64,000 nt of DNA from Bacillus solitudinis (GCF_002797395.1 NZ_KZ454943.1:4070838-4134837); one strand, 5' to 3'. Shown: positions 51,200 through 62,941, counted from the first letter of the stretch. Notes: generated by a model not told the origin, from the letters alone. Numbers and translations: made by a program.

Positions 51200-52033
51200 A
51201 TGAGAATTGATGCTCATCAACACTATTGGAAAATTTCCCGAGGGGATTATGGTTGGCTTACTCCTGATGTTCGCACTCTATATAGAGATTTTCTTCCGCA
51301 AGACCTTGAACCTCATTTAAACAAGCATCACATGAATCAAACAATCCTTGTACAAGCGGCACCAACATTAGCAGAAACAGCATTCATCCTTAAGCTTAGT
51401 GAAGAGTGTGAAACCGTCGCTGGTGTTGTCGGCTGGTTGAATCTTGAAGACTCAAACTATAAAACTCATTTTAACATGTTTCGTAAGCATCCAAAGTTCG
51501 TTGGGTTCCGAGTGATGATTCAAGATATGGAGGACCCGTCTGTGATTTTAACAAAATCATATTTAGAAGCACTTACCTATTTTGCAGAAAAAGATGTACC
51601 TGTCGACCTATTGGTGGTTCATCATCAACTGCCTGTATTACTTGAATTACTAAAAAGAATTCCAACATTACGAGGGGTCATCGACCATATAGGCAAACCT
51701 TCAATTGCCTCTGGTGAAATGGAGACATGGAAAAAGCATATTCACCATTTGGCTTCTTATAAAAATATTTATTGTAAACTTTCAGGTATGATAACAGAAG
51801 CTGATCATCAGAACTGGGAAAAGCAAGCATTTGTTCCTTATATTCAGTTCATTCTAAATGAATTTGGTTCAAAGCGTGTCATGTTTGGAAGTGATTGGCC
51901 TGTTTGTAACCTTGCAGGAAGCTATGATGATGTGGTTGAGGTTCTAACATATGCATTACCAAGGTCAATGACAGAGCATGAAAAAGAACTCTTATTTGGT
52001 GACAATGCAAAGAGATTTTATAAGCTTTTATAA
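51200..52033 (+). CDS. Amidohydrolase-2, likely L-fucono-lactonase
   Basis: 277 residues. MRIDAHQHYWKISRGDYGWL (HxH metal motif), LVQAAPTLAETAFIL, GVVGWLNLED, VIDHIGKPSI (His ligand) and VMFGSDWPVCNLAGSYDDVV (Asp) match the 2-pyrone-4,6-dicarboxylate lactonase-like group that hydrolyses L-fucono- and L-rhamnono-lactones. It turns the lactone made by the dehydrogenase into L-fuconate. GAATGAAGGAGGTTACGA precedes the ATG. Confidence 0.88.
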   Translation: MRIDAHQHYWKISRGDYGWLTPDVRTLYRDFLPQDLEPHLNKHHMNQTILVQAAPTLAETAFILKLSEECETVAGVVGWLNLEDSNYKTHFNMFRKHPKFVGFRVMIQDMEDPSVILTKSYLEALTYFAEKDVPVDLLVVHHQLPVLLELLKRIPTLRGVIDHIGKPSIASGEMETWKKHIHHLASYKNIYCKLSGMITEADHQNWEKQAFVPYIQFILNEFGSKRVMFGSDWPVCNLAGSYDDVVEVLTYALPRSMTEHEKELLFGDNAKRFYKLL

Positions 52034-52088
52034 TTTGTAAGCGTTTAAATATTAATGAACTTAGAAACTAGAGGGGACAAGTGAAAAA

Positions 52089-52994
52089 ATGAACTATCGA
52101 AAACTTGGAAAAACAGGTCTTGACGTTTCGATTCTTAGTTATGGCGCATCTTCTTTAGGTTCAGTATTCAGGGATATCAATGAAGAAGAGGGAAAGAAAA
52201 CGGTCCATGAAGCGATTAATAGTGGAATAAATTTCATTGATGTTTCTCCGTACTACGGGCTAACGGAAGCAGAGACCGTTTTAGGGAAGGCATTACAAGA
52301 AATTCCGAGAGATAAATACATTTTATCATCCAAAGCAGGTCGCTATGGGGAGCAAGATTTTGATTTTTCGAAAAAAAGTATTTTGCAAAGTGTTGAGGGA
52401 AGCCTCGAACGTTTGCACACGGATTATCTTGATATACTTCTCCTCCATGATATCGAGTTTGGTCGTTTTGATGAGGTGATGAGCGAAGGGATTTCTGTGC
52501 TTCATGAGTTAAAGAAGCAGGGGAAAATCCGTTACTTTGGTGTTTCAGGCTTACCACTGTCTATTTTTGAAAAAGTTTTGAGTCAAACCGATTTGGATGT
52601 GATTCTGTCTTATTGTCATTATTCATTAAACGACACGTCACTGACATCGCTCATCCCAACATTAGAAAAAAAGGATGTTGGTTTAATTAACGCTTCTCCA
52701 CTATCAATGGGTCTCTTAAGCACAAGAGGGGTTCCTGATTGGCATCCAGCCGATGAAGAAATTAAGAACGCTTGTAAACAAGCACTCGAATTTTGTGAAA
52801 GAAACGGAGAAAACCTTTCAAAATTAGCGATTCAATATTCCGTGATGAATGAACGTATTCCTACAACATTGGTTAGTACAGCAAGTATCGAAAATATCAA
52901 GCGGAATATTGAGTGGGTGACACAACCAATCAATGAAGAATTGTTACAACATGTATTAAAGATTTTGAAACCGATTCATAACAAAACTTGGTAA
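52089..52994 (+). CDS. Aldo-keto reductase, likely L-fucose/L-galactose 1-dehydrogenase
   Basis: 301 residues. MNYRKLGKTGLDVSILSYGASSLG, FIDVSPYYGLTEAETVLGKAL (Asp, Tyr), YILSSKAGRYG (Lys) and DILLLHDIEFG (His) give the AKR tetrad. The LGKALQ...RDKYILSSKAGRYG pattern is that of D-threo-aldose and L-galactose dehydrogenases, which oxidise L-fucose to the lactone. The start follows AGAGGGGACAAGTGAAAAA. Confidence 0.87.
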   Translation: MNYRKLGKTGLDVSILSYGASSLGSVFRDINEEEGKKTVHEAINSGINFIDVSPYYGLTEAETVLGKALQEIPRDKYILSSKAGRYGEQDFDFSKKSILQSVEGSLERLHTDYLDILLLHDIEFGRFDEVMSEGISVLHELKKQGKIRYFGVSGLPLSIFEKVLSQTDLDVILSYCHYSLNDTSLTSLIPTLEKKDVGLINASPLSMGLLSTRGVPDWHPADEEIKNACKQALEFCERNGENLSKLAIQYSVMNERIPTTLVSTASIENIKRNIEWVTQPINEELLQHVLKILKPIHNKTW

Positions 52995-53152
52995 TGGAGG
53001 AGTCAAAGTAAAGAGTATTGTTTGTCTTCTACCGAACGAATTTGCGTATCAAATGAGCGAGAACGTTGAAACATGAATTTTGCCTGAATCGAAGGTCATA
53101 ATGGCAATCGTTGAGTTATCTTAATGTAAAACAAAGGATGGAGGTAATCGTT

Positions 53153-55444
53153 ATGAGTCAACATAAACTGTTCTATAAAAAACCTGCAGAAGATTGGAAT
53201 GAAGCGTTACCGCTCGGCAATGGTCGATTGGGAGGGATGGTTTTTGGTGCGATTGAGAAAGAACGTATTCAATTGAACGAAGATTCAGTTTGGTATGGTG
53301 GCCCTCGTAATCGCAACAATCCTGATGCCTTGAAATATTTACCTGAGGTTCGTCGCTTACTTTCTGAAGGGCGATTAAAGGATGCGCAAGCACTAGCTGA
53401 GCTCGCCTTTCCAGGTGTTCCAGGATCACAACGACACTACGAACCTTTGGGAGATTTATTTTTAACCTTTCATGAACAGGAAGGCGAGCTAGCCTCCTAC
53501 CAACGCGAGCTTAATTTGGATAAAGGTGTGGTCAATGTTACGTATTCCCTTAATGATGTATCTTATCAGCGAGAAGTATTTACAAGTTATCCGGATCAAG
53601 TGCTTGTTATGAGGCTCAAGGCTTCAAAGGAAAAAGCTCTTTCCTTTCATCTAATTTTAGACCGAGCAAAAATGAGAAACTATGATGAGATGGAAGCTTT
53701 GTCTGATGATATGTTAATGATGAAAGGAGAAACAGGGGGCAGGGATGGAATTACGTTTTGTAGTGTTGTCAAGGTAATTCCTGAAAATGGAACTGTTAAG
53801 ACAATTGGAAATAGGTTGGTGGTGGAACATGCGGACGCGGTAACAATTCTTCTTTCAGCCGCAACGTCTTTCCGCTTTGAGGAACCGAAAGAACAATGCG
53901 TAGAAACGATAGAAAAGGCAGCAGATAAAACCTATATCTCTTTGTATGAAGCACATATAGAGGACTATCAAACGTTGTTTAAACGAGTATCCTTTGATTT
54001 GTTTGAGTCAAAGGTGAAGGATTCTCTACCAACGGATGAACGTTTGGAGCTTTTGAAACAAGGAAAAGAAGATGTAAGCTTAGTAAGCACATACTTTCAG
54101 TTCGGTCGGTATTTGCTCATTTCATCTAGTCGTCCCGGTTCATTACCTGCCAATTTACAAGGAATTTGGAATGACAACATGGTTCCTCCTTGGGACAGTA
54201 AATACACGATCAACATTAATGCACAAATGAATTACTGGCCTGCTGAGGTGACGAATTTATCTGAATGTCATGAGCCGTTATTTGAACATATTGAACGTAT
54301 GGTCGAGCCAGGAAAGAGAACGGCACAAACGATGTATGGATGTAGAGGGTTTACAGCACATCACAATACAGATATATGGGCAGATACAGCACCACAGGAT
54401 ATTTACATGCCAGCGACTATTTGGCCGTTAGGTGCGGCATGGTTATGCTTACATTTTTGGGAACGATATCAATACACAGAGGACATTACATTTTTAGAAA
54501 GAGCCTATGAAACATTGAAAGAGGCCGCGTTGTTTTTTGTTGATTTCTTGATAGAGAATAAAGACGGGTTGTTAGTGACCTCTCCATCGGTTTCACCTGA
54601 AAATACATATGTTTTACCAAATGGTGAGAAAGGGACCCTTTGTGAAGGTCCGTCAATGGATAGCCAAATTATTTATGCGCTTTTCAACTCTTGCATTGAA
54701 GCGAGTGAAATTCTACAAAAAGATCAGGTATTTAGTCAGGAGCTTCTTAAATTAAAGGAGAAGCTTCCAACCCCTAAAATTGGCAAGTATGGACAGATTC
54801 AAGAATGGTGGGAGGATTATGAAGAAGCAGAACCTGGCCATCGCCATATTTCTCATTTGTTTGCCTTGCATCCGAGTAACCAAATTTCCCCTAAGCATAC
54901 ACCTGAATTAGCGGCCGCAGCAAAAGTGACTTTGGAACGTAGATTACAGCATGGAGGGGGCCACACAGGTTGGAGTCGTGCGTGGATTATTAATATGTGG
55001 GCGAGATTAGAGGAAGGTGATTTAGCGTACGAAAATATTCTTGGGTTGCTAACATCCTCGACATTATCGAATTTATTTGATAACCATCCTCCATTCCAAA
55101 TTGACGGTAACTTTGGGGGGACAGCAGGAATTGCCGAAATGCTTTTGCAAAGTCATATGAATGAGCTACACGTTCTTCCGGCTTTACCCCACGCATGGGC
55201 TACTGGAAAGGTAAAAGGGTTACGGGCCAGAGGTGGATTTGAAGTTGATATCGACTGGGAAGAAAATGAATTAACACGAGCCGATATCTTCTCTAACCAA
55301 GGAAATCCATGTACGTTGAGGGTCCAAGGAGAAGTAGCGGTTACGTGTGAAGGGACTCCTCTTCGTGTTAAATCTTTAGGTGACTTTGTTTGTGAATTTG
55401 GGACAGAAAAAGGAAAGTCCTATCAAATTACGAAAATAAAATAA
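53153..55444 (+). CDS. Alpha-L-fucosidase, glycoside hydrolase family 95
   Basis: 763 residues from ATG 53153 (GGATGGAGGTAATCGTT upstream). GH95 marks: [83 protein letters not shown] (Asn/Asp catalytic region), [48 protein letters not shown] and [17 protein letters not shown]. No signal peptide, so it acts in the cytoplasm on imported fucosyl oligosaccharides. It is the last gene of the fucose cluster; no sugar transporter is present in the window. Confidence 0.95.
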   Translation: MSQHKLFYKKPAEDWNEALPLGNGRLGGMVFGAIEKERIQLNEDSVWYGGPRNRNNPDALKYLPEVRRLLSEGRLKDAQALAELAFPGVPGSQRHYEPLGDLFLTFHEQEGELASYQRELNLDKGVVNVTYSLNDVSYQREVFTSYPDQVLVMRLKASKEKALSFHLILDRAKMRNYDEMEALSDDMLMMKGETGGRDGITFCSVVKVIPENGTVKTIGNRLVVEHADAVTILLSAATSFRFEEPKEQCVETIEKAADKTYISLYEAHIEDYQTLFKRVSFDLFESKVKDSLPTDERLELLKQGKEDVSLVSTYFQFGRYLLISSSRPGSLPANLQGIWNDNMVPPWDSKYTININAQMNYWPAEVTNLSECHEPLFEHIERMVEPGKRTAQTMYGCRGFTAHHNTDIWADTAPQDIYMPATIWPLGAAWLCLHFWERYQYTEDITFLERAYETLKEAALFFVDFLIENKDGLLVTSPSVSPENTYVLPNGEKGTLCEGPSMDSQIIYALFNSCIEASEILQKDQVFSQELLKLKEKLPTPKIGKYGQIQEWWEDYEEAEPGHRHISHLFALHPSNQISPKHTPELAAAAKVTLERRLQHGGGHTGWSRAWIINMWARLEEGDLAYENILGLLTSSTLSNLFDNHPPFQIDGNFGGTAGIAEMLLQSHMNELHVLPALPHAWATGKVKGLRARGGFEVDIDWEENELTRADIFSNQGNPCTLRVQGEVAVTCEGTPLRVKSLGDFVCEFGTEKGKSYQITKIK

Positions 55445-55477
55445 AGATATTTGAAAGTCAGGGAGAATACAGAACGT

Positions 55478-55580
55478 ATGTCTCGTAAAGGCAACTGTTA
55501 CAACAATTCCGTAATGGAGAATGTCTTCGGTATTATGAAATGAGAATTCCTTTACGGTGTTTTGGAGTTCTTTATACAAA
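55478..55580 (+). pseudogene. IS3-family transposase scrap
   Basis: MSRKGNCYNNSVMENVFGIMK then stop, then EFLYGVLEFF. It is the same RKGxCYDN-type block as at 37449, here on the + strand. Confidence 0.65.
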
Positions 55581-55760
55581 AAAATTGATGGGAAGAAATA
55601 CGAACATTGTTTTATCTTAAATTAACGTGCGCATTACAGGAGTAACGATAAAAGTTCAATTTCTCAACTTTATTGCTGTGAAATTGGGCTTTTTATATTT
55701 ACTTATAGTGCAAAATAATTCCTATAATGACAGATTCCAACCTGTTTTAGGAAGATTCAA

Positions 55761-55800
55761 AAAGCCAAGAAACGCCTTCATACCAGCGTTTCTTGGCTTT
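55761..55800. terminator. Strong bidirectional terminator
   Basis: AAAGCCAAGAAACGC / GCGTTTCTTGGCTTT perfect 15-bp stem with a T-run after it. It ends the HxlR gene on the minus strand. Confidence 0.85.
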
Positions 55801-55827
55801 CATTTTCAGAACCGTTTGTGCAGCTTG

Positions 55828-56190
55828 TTATTCAACGGATGTTTTTTCAGCATTTTCTTCCAAAAATGCTCTGAAATTATCTCCCCAATCACAAATGGAA
55901 GTTACAACCGGTTCTAGAAGTAAACCAACTTCACTTAGTTGATATTCCACTTTAGGAGGTACAACGGGGTATACAACTCTAGTAATGATTTTATCATCTT
56001 CTAATTCCCTTAATTGTCTAATTAACATACGTTGATTGACATCGGGAAGGTATTTTTGTATTTCACTTAACCTTAATGGAGACTGTTGGAGCAGATACCA
56101 TATAATTGCTATTTTCCAACGTCCACCTATCACCGATAAGGCTAAATCTTTGCTAGTGAAAAAAGTTTTTTCTTTGTAAAATATCTCCAT
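55828..56190 (-). CDS. HxlR-family regulator of the formaldehyde genes
   Basis: 120 residues. SVIGGRWKIAIIWYLLQQSPLRLSEIQKYLPDVNQRMLIRQLRELEDDKIITRVVYPVVPPKVEYQLSEVG is the HxlR winged helix. The N-terminal sensing Cys of HxlR, the formaldehyde-responsive activator of B. subtilis, is absent; the only Cys is in TSICDWGDN. It is divergent from the dehydrogenase gene, with a 124-bp shared promoter region (TAGTGACAAAAACGTCAGTA near 56225-56245), and so is its likely regulator. GGGGGAACAAT precedes the ATG. Confidence 0.88.
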   Translation of the reverse strand: MEIFYKEKTFFTSKDLALSVIGGRWKIAIIWYLLQQSPLRLSEIQKYLPDVNQRMLIRQLRELEDDKIITRVVYPVVPPKVEYQLSEVGLLLEPVVTSICDWGDNFRAFLEENAEKTSVE

Positions 56191-56296
56191 ATATTGTTCC
56201 CCCTTCTCTGTTGTTATTTTGTTTATAGTGACAAAAACGTCAGTATTGTTTAATGAATTATAGTATGTGATTATGAAAATGTAAATTAGAAAATAA

Positions 56297-57430
<1,134 letters not shown>

Positions 57431-57434
57431 GAAA

Positions 57435-58268
57435 ATGAGTCTTAAACTTATTGAAAAACATCGCTCTTTTGGCGGAGAACAATGTAAGTACCGCCATTAT
57501 TCAGAAGTCTTACAATGTGATATGACATTTAGTATCTACTTGCCATCAAATAAAGAAGAGAAAAAAATCCCTCTTATTTGGTGGTTATCTGGTTTAACTT
57601 GTACAGATGATAATTTTAGTCAAAAAAGCGGATTTCAGAGATTGGCTGAAAAATATCAAGTGGCAGTCATAATTCCAGATACTTCACCACGTGGAGAACA
57701 TGTTGCTGATGATGAAGCATGGGATCTTGGGCAAGGTGCAGGTTTTTATTTAAATGCTACACAAGACCCGTGGGCAAAGCATTATAACATGTATACGTAT
57801 CTAGTAGATGAATTACCAGCTATTGCGTCATCTTTGGTACCTCATTTTTCAGGATCAGAAAGTATAATGGGTCACTCCATGGGAGGTCATGGCGCTTTAG
57901 TGATTGGTATGAAAAATGCTGCGAGATTCAAAGCGATTTCTGCTTTTTCTCCTATTTTAAGCCCTAGTCAAGTTCCATGGGGAATAAAAGCTTTCTCCTC
58001 TTATTTAGGTGAAGATCAAACTTCCTGGAAAGTATGGGATGCTTCAGAATTGGTTAAAGAAGCTGGCATGCCGCCTATTCTCATTACGCAAGGAACGCAA
58101 GATGAGTTTTATCCAAAACAATTAGACGAAACTTGTTTTTTAAAGAATGCTTGGGAAAATAATCAAGTAGTACATTACAAGAAAGCTGAAGGTTATGATC
58201 ATAGCTATTTCTTTATTGTTACTTTCTTAGAAGATCATTTCGCTTTCCATCTAGAGTACTTAAAATAA
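57435..58268 (+). CDS. frmB: S-formylglutathione hydrolase
   Basis: 277 residues from ATG 57435 (GGAGAGTGAGAAA upstream; an ATG at 57420 lies before that site). Esterase D fold: SFGGEQCKYRHYSEVLQCDMTFSIYLP, LIWWLSGLTCTDDNFSQKSGFQR, IMGHSMGGHGALVIG (nucleophile Ser), QGTQDEFYP (Asp) and EGYDHSYFFI (His). It splits S-formylglutathione to formate and glutathione. A 15-bp perfect hairpin (58283-58319) separates it from gshF. Confidence 0.94.
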   Translation: MSLKLIEKHRSFGGEQCKYRHYSEVLQCDMTFSIYLPSNKEEKKIPLIWWLSGLTCTDDNFSQKSGFQRLAEKYQVAVIIPDTSPRGEHVADDEAWDLGQGAGFYLNATQDPWAKHYNMYTYLVDELPAIASSLVPHFSGSESIMGHSMGGHGALVIGMKNAARFKAISAFSPILSPSQVPWGIKAFSSYLGEDQTSWKVWDASELVKEAGMPPILITQGTQDEFYPKQLDETCFLKNAWENNQVVHYKKAEGYDHSYFFIVTFLEDHFAFHLEYLK

Positions 58269-58282
58269 TATGGAATTAAAAT

Positions 58283-58319
58283 GAAAATATCCACATTGTA
58301 ATTGAATGTGGATATTTTC
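58283..58319 (+). terminator. Intrinsic terminator or attenuator between frmB and gshF
   Basis: GAAAATATCCACATT / AATGTGGATATTTTC perfect stem, 7-base loop. Confidence 0.7.
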
Positions 58320-58380
58320 GATTACTGTATGTTGAATTATTTTAAGGTTTATTATCTGAAAATAAGAAAGGGTGAACTAA

Positions 58381-60672
58381 TTGGGGGTTATCGTTAAAAC
58401 GGATTTCAAAAAAATGTTAGTCAATGACCGTGTTAAACCATACTTATTAAAAGCCCGTTATGGGATTGAAAAAGAAAGTAAACGAGTTGACTTATCCGGA
58501 AATTTAGCTAACACAGATCATCCTAAAAGTATTTCGCTGCGAGATGATCATCCGTATATTCAGCGCGATTTTTCAGAATTACAGATGGAAATAATCACAC
58601 CTGTTACTGAGACATTAGAGGAACTGTTTAATTACTTAGCAGCGATCCATGATGTTGCTTATCGTTCTATGGGTGATAAGGAAATGCTTTGGCCTTTAAG
58701 TATGCCGCCAAATTTACCAGAAAAAGAAGAAGATATTGTGATTGCGAAATTGAAAAGTGTTGAAAATGTTCGATATCGCCAAACTTTATCCCAGTCTTAT
58801 GGCCGTCGTAAACAAATGTTTTGTGGTGTTCATTTCAACTTTGAATTCGGCGATGAGCTAATCCAAGCGTTATTTAACACGCAATCGGAGATTAAAGATT
58901 ATCAACATTTTAAAACAGAGACGTATCTAAAAGTCACAAGAAACTATTTACACTATCGGTGGATATTCACTTATTTTTATGGAGCTTCTCCGAGTAGTGA
59001 AAAGAATTTTTTCAAAGAAGATTCTTTGAATGAGGCAGTAAGAAGCATTAGAAGCAGTAAGTATGGGTATACAAATTCCGATGAGGTTCAAGTGTCATAT
59101 AGTAGTATACAGAATTATCTATCAAATCTTTCGTTGATGGTTAAAAGAGGGCTTCTATCAGAAGAAAAAGAATTTTATTCACCTGTCCGTTTAAGAGGCG
59201 GACATCATGTTTCAGATTTAGAAGATCACGGTGTTCGTTATATTGAATTGCGCAATATAGATTTAAATCCTTTTGAAACGTATGGAATTAGCTATGAACA
59301 AGCAGAATTTCTCCATCTTTTCTTACTTTATTTACTATGGAAAGATGAAGGAGAAAATTGTGATGAATGGGTAAAAAAGGGTGACTTTTACAATGATATA
59401 GTGGCTCTTGAGCATCCATTAGAGCACACACAATTTGAAACAGAAGCTAAAACTATGATTGATGAGATGGAACATGTAGCAGCCATTTTAAATTTGACTA
59501 TCTCAGATACGTTATTTGTTCATCTGAGAGAAATGCTAATGGATCCAAGCAAGACTTTAGCTGGAAGACTTTATAAAGAAAGTGAAAAAAGCAGTCAAGG
59601 TCAAGTGGCTACAACGATTGCTAAAGAAAATTATAAACAATCATGGAAAAAGCCATATCAATTAACAGGATTTACAGACATGGAGTTGTCCACTCAGATT
59701 TTAATGTTTGATTGCTTACAGCAAGGAATCAAGGTAGAAGTTTTGGATCGACAGGCTCAATTTTTAAAGCTTCAAATAAAAGATCATGTGGAATATGTGA
59801 AAAATGGGAATATGACAAGTAAAGATAGTTATATATCCCCTTTAATTATGGAAAATAAAACAGTAACAAAGAAAATTCTTCAACAACATGGATTCCGTGT
59901 GCCTAAGGGTGAGGAATTTCAGACAATAGAACAGGCTTTACGTTCCTATGATCTCTTTTGCACCAAACCTTTTGTTGTGAAGCCGAAAACAACCAACTAT
60001 GGATTAGGAATATCGATCTTCAAAGAAGGTGCAAATTACAAAGATTATCAACAAGCCATCACACTAGCATTTAAAGAGGATTCATCTGTGTTAATAGAAG
60101 AATTTATTAATGGAACAGAGTATCGATTTTTTGTGTTAAATGATCGAGTTTATGCTGTTTTATTACGAACTCCTGCGAATGTGGAAGGTGACGGTAAACA
60201 TACAATTGAAGAGTTAGTCATGCAAAAGAATCGTGATCCGATAAGAGGAAGAGACCATAGGACACCTTTAGAAAGAATACAATTAGGTGAATTAGAGAAC
60301 CTGATGCTTAAAGGTCAAGGATATCAAATGGATTCGATTCCAAAAAATGGAGAAATCGTCTATTTGCGTGAAAACTCTAATATTAGTACAGGTGGGGACT
60401 CGATTGATGTGACAGATCAAATTCCTGATGATTATAAAAAAATGGCAGTCGATGCAGTATCTGCACTTGGAGCCAAAATTTGTGGTATTGATTTGATTAT
60501 TGAAAATACAGAAGTTCCTTCTTCTAATAAAAATGCTTACGGAATTATTGAAGCCAACTTTAATCCATCCATGTATATGCATATCTATCCATATAAAGGA
60601 GAGTCTCGACGTTTAACTATGCATATCATCCATTATTTATTCCCTGAACTATTGCAAAGTCAGTCAAATTAG
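58381..60672 (+). CDS. gshF: Bifunctional glutamate-cysteine ligase/glutathione synthetase
   Basis: 763 residues, usual length for GshF. The N-terminal half (1-450) is a glutamate-cysteine ligase (YGIEKESKRVDLSGNLANTDHP, DFSELQMEIITPV, GVHFNFEFGDELI). The C-terminal half is an ATP-grasp domain (FVVKPKTTNYGLGISIF, VLIEEFINGTEYRFFVLNDRVYAVLLR, IIEANFNPSMYMHIYP). It makes glutathione from Glu, Cys and Gly in two steps. TTG 58381 follows AAAGGGTGAACTAA. Most Bacillaceae use bacillithiol, so this gene together with frmA/frmB suggests an acquired glutathione module. Confidence 0.95.
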   Translation: MGVIVKTDFKKMLVNDRVKPYLLKARYGIEKESKRVDLSGNLANTDHPKSISLRDDHPYIQRDFSELQMEIITPVTETLEELFNYLAAIHDVAYRSMGDKEMLWPLSMPPNLPEKEEDIVIAKLKSVENVRYRQTLSQSYGRRKQMFCGVHFNFEFGDELIQALFNTQSEIKDYQHFKTETYLKVTRNYLHYRWIFTYFYGASPSSEKNFFKEDSLNEAVRSIRSSKYGYTNSDEVQVSYSSIQNYLSNLSLMVKRGLLSEEKEFYSPVRLRGGHHVSDLEDHGVRYIELRNIDLNPFETYGISYEQAEFLHLFLLYLLWKDEGENCDEWVKKGDFYNDIVALEHPLEHTQFETEAKTMIDEMEHVAAILNLTISDTLFVHLREMLMDPSKTLAGRLYKESEKSSQGQVATTIAKENYKQSWKKPYQLTGFTDMELSTQILMFDCLQQGIKVEVLDRQAQFLKLQIKDHVEYVKNGNMTSKDSYISPLIMENKTVTKKILQQHGFRVPKGEEFQTIEQALRSYDLFCTKPFVVKPKTTNYGLGISIFKEGANYKDYQQAITLAFKEDSSVLIEEFINGTEYRFFVLNDRVYAVLLRTPANVEGDGKHTIEELVMQKNRDPIRGRDHRTPLERIQLGELENLMLKGQGYQMDSIPKNGEIVYLRENSNISTGGDSIDVTDQIPDDYKKMAVDAVSALGAKICGIDLIIENTEVPSSNKNAYGIIEANFNPSMYMHIYPYKGESRRLTMHIIHYLFPELLQSQSN

Positions 60673-60758
60673 GAGTACCACTAGCAATACGCGGATTTCC
60701 AACGTTAAGCTGTTGAGTGACAATAAAGGTAGTTCCTGTTCAACTCTCAACTATGCAT

Positions 60759-60798
60759 AACCCCGTTTTCTTAGCGTTTTCTTAGTAAGGACGGGGTT
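60759..60798 (+). terminator. Intrinsic terminator of gshF
   Basis: AACCCCGT / ACGGGGTT stem with a longer T-rich loop. Confidence 0.6.
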
Positions 60799-60861
60799 AA
60801 AATAAGATTGGTTAAATACTAGTGTTTTATAATAATGACATTAAAGTGAGGAGATTGAGCG

Positions 60862-61212
60862 ATGATGACTACTTATGAAGAAAATGTAGCTAGTTTTGAT
60901 AAAATTGATTCCGCAAAAGCACAGGAATTGGTAAAAGGGGAAGGCGAAGCTGTTATCTATATTGGCAAGGCAGTATGTCCTTATTGTCAAATATTCATTA
61001 AAAAACTAAAAAAAGTTGCTGAAGAAACGGATACTCATATCTATTATGTCAATAGTGTGGAAAAATTCGATATGGAAGGTATTACGGCCTTCCGTAATGA
61101 ATACGACATCCCAACGGTTCCTGGCTTCATCTTTACTAATGGTGACACCGTAAACGTGAAATGCGATTCATCCATGCCAGAAAAAGAAATCAATGCTTTT
61201 ATGAATAAATAA
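60862..61212 (+). CDS. Thioredoxin-fold protein with CPYC active site
   Basis: 116 residues. EAVIYIGKAVCPYCQIFIKKLKKVAEETD holds the redox site CPYC (residues 38-41), the sequence typical of glutaredoxins. IPTVPGFIFTNGD has the cis-Pro loop. Overall it is like the PedC/BrcD bacteriocin-accessory thioredoxins of Firmicutes. Next to gshF, a glutathione-linked disulfide reductase role is plausible. AGTGAGGAGATTGAGCG precedes the ATG. Confidence 0.85.
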   Translation: MMTTYEENVASFDKIDSAKAQELVKGEGEAVIYIGKAVCPYCQIFIKKLKKVAEETDTHIYYVNSVEKFDMEGITAFRNEYDIPTVPGFIFTNGDTVNVKCDSSMPEKEINAFMNK

Positions 61213-61219
61213 TTCAATT

Positions 61220-61254
61220 GCAAAGCGACAATTGTCTGGCACTTGGCGCTTTGC
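61220..61254. terminator. Intrinsic terminator
   Basis: GCAAAGCG / CGCTTTGC stem. Confidence 0.6.
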
Positions 61255-61449
61255 TGTTAAGAGCGAGATAAAATAAATAAAAAGTTTACCATATTTCATC
61301 CCTCCCTTTTCCTTTATTATAAGCTATAGATATTACATATCATCAATCTAACAGTGAAATTTGAATTACTTCAATTTTAAAATTAACTAAATTTTCTTCT
61401 TTATAACAATGATTCTTTTCTATCATATTTAAATTTCTTATTTATTCAA

Positions 61450-61562
61450 GACAAGGGCGCAAATGTTGAATAAGCACGACGAAAAAACTTGCGCAATACA
61501 ACGATAATATTCAATAGAAAAGGATATTCAACAATCAGGCGCATTTAAGAATGCGTCTTTTT
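61450..61562 (+). repeat. Degenerate array repeat site
   Basis: ACAAGGGCGCAAATGTTGAATAAGC, ACTTGCGCAATAC, then ATTCAACAATCAGGCGC with stem GCGCATT / AATGCGTC and TTTTTC. The design fits but the sequence is well worn. Confidence 0.5.
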
Positions 61563-61640
61563 CATTTTAGGGCCAGATTGCAACAAAAAATATGAAGATT
61601 AAAATGGATATTTATGTTAAAGTGCAAATGAGTTTGGGAA

Positions 61641-61677
61641 AGATTGTACTTAAAGTAACTGGAAGTTTATTTGAACT
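61641..61677 (+). repeat. Array repeat site, single core
   Basis: AGATTGTACTTAAAGTAAC, TGGAAG, then TTTATTTGAAC. The leading motif is the one found before core 1 elsewhere. The remaining gap to 61845 has no gene. Confidence 0.5.
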
Positions 61678-61844
61678 AATAAATTAATCAGAAAGTGATA
61701 ATTCCTTAAAATAACTATTGAATGTTTACGAGGGGTAGGGTACTATAACCTAGTTGGTTTGAACTATTTATTGGTGATAATTTCTTAAACGTTAAAGGCA
61801 AACCTAACGAAAGAAGGGGGCGCAAAACTGCAGGTCTAAGGTGT

Positions 61845-62548
61845 TTACTATGACAGCTGGGTAACTATTCATAAGGATAGAAAAACAATTGGATTCATTG
61901 AGGTAAAATGGTGTCGATTAGATAACCAAACAATTGATGCTGAAGTTATGGGTATGCCTGTAACAATTAATGGTGAGCAATTTATTCAACAGTTCTTTCG
62001 AGATATTACAGATCAGAAAAAAGCACAGAAGTTTATACATCACATGGCTTACCATGACGCATTAACAGGATTAGCTAATAGGCAATTGTTTGAAAATAAG
62101 GTGAATGAAGCCTTAAGAGATATACAGGTAAAGAAAAAGAGATTAGCTGTAATGTTTCTTGATTTAGATGGATTTAAGAGAATAAATGATACACTAGGTC
62201 AAAGATACAGGTGATTTAGTTTTAAAAGAGGTTACTAAATGATTAGAAACTTGTATTCGTGGAAATGATACATTATCAAGGTTAGCTGGGGATGAATTCA
62301 CGATACTCTTACCAGAGGTTGGCAAAGAAAAAGAGGATGCATTTAAGGTAGCCAAAAGAATATTAGATTCATTAGATTCTCCTTTTATTATTAATGATAA
62401 CGAAATAAAAGTTACCACAAGTATTGGAATCTCCATTTATACAAATGGTGTAGTAAATGCTAAAGATTTATTGAAACAAGCAGATACGGCAATGTACACA
62501 GCTAAAAAAAGAGGGAAAAACAACTTTCAAGTATATAAAACTGTCTAG
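61845..62548 (+). pseudogene. PAS-GGDEF diguanylate cyclase, frameshifted
   Basis: A PAS end (IGFIEVKWCRLDNQTIDAEVMGMPVTINGEQFIQQFFRDITDQKKAQ) and GGDEF start (YHDALTGLANRQLFENKVNEALRD, MFLDLDGFKRINDTLG) are read to 62214. The rest needs a frame change near 62200 and has a TGA at about 62239: LSRLAGDEFTILLPEVG (AGDEF signature) to ADTAMYTAKKRGKNNFQVY. No start is present. The gene is dead. It would have made cyclic di-GMP. Confidence 0.85.
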
Positions 62549-62831
62549 AATGTTAACTAAAGATATATTAACCAAGCTTATTGATAAGGGTTTGTTCTTC
62601 AACTAACTCGTAAGAAAACTAGCAAGAAAATTGGTGGCAATAGCTAAAAATCATGAACCATATTGTTCTCAGAAAGTACGACCATTAGCACCTATAGTAG
62701 CATAATTCTAATCGTGAACTAAGTATGGCTTAAAAGTAAATTACCACCTAAGACGATTACGGTCAAAGTGATCGTCTTTTCATATTTGACATATACTGCA
62801 CAGCAAAGGTCTTCATTTTTATATGGTGACT

Positions 62832-62865
62832 TTGTGAAAGAGTGGATTAAACTATAGAGTGAAGG
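62832..62865 (+). repeat. Degenerate array-repeat core
   Basis: TGTGAAAGAGTGGATTAAAC then TATAGAGTGAAGG. Confidence 0.35.
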
Positions 62866-62941
62866 ACTCTTTTATAGTGCAAAAGTCTTGAGTTGAAAAT
62901 AAATGAGCAAAAATTGAAAGTATTCCTTCTAAAGCTGAAAA

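Noticed and set aside
55627-55917. 96-residue plus-strand frame
   Set aside because: It reads through a perfect bidirectional terminator and antisense into the HxlR gene.
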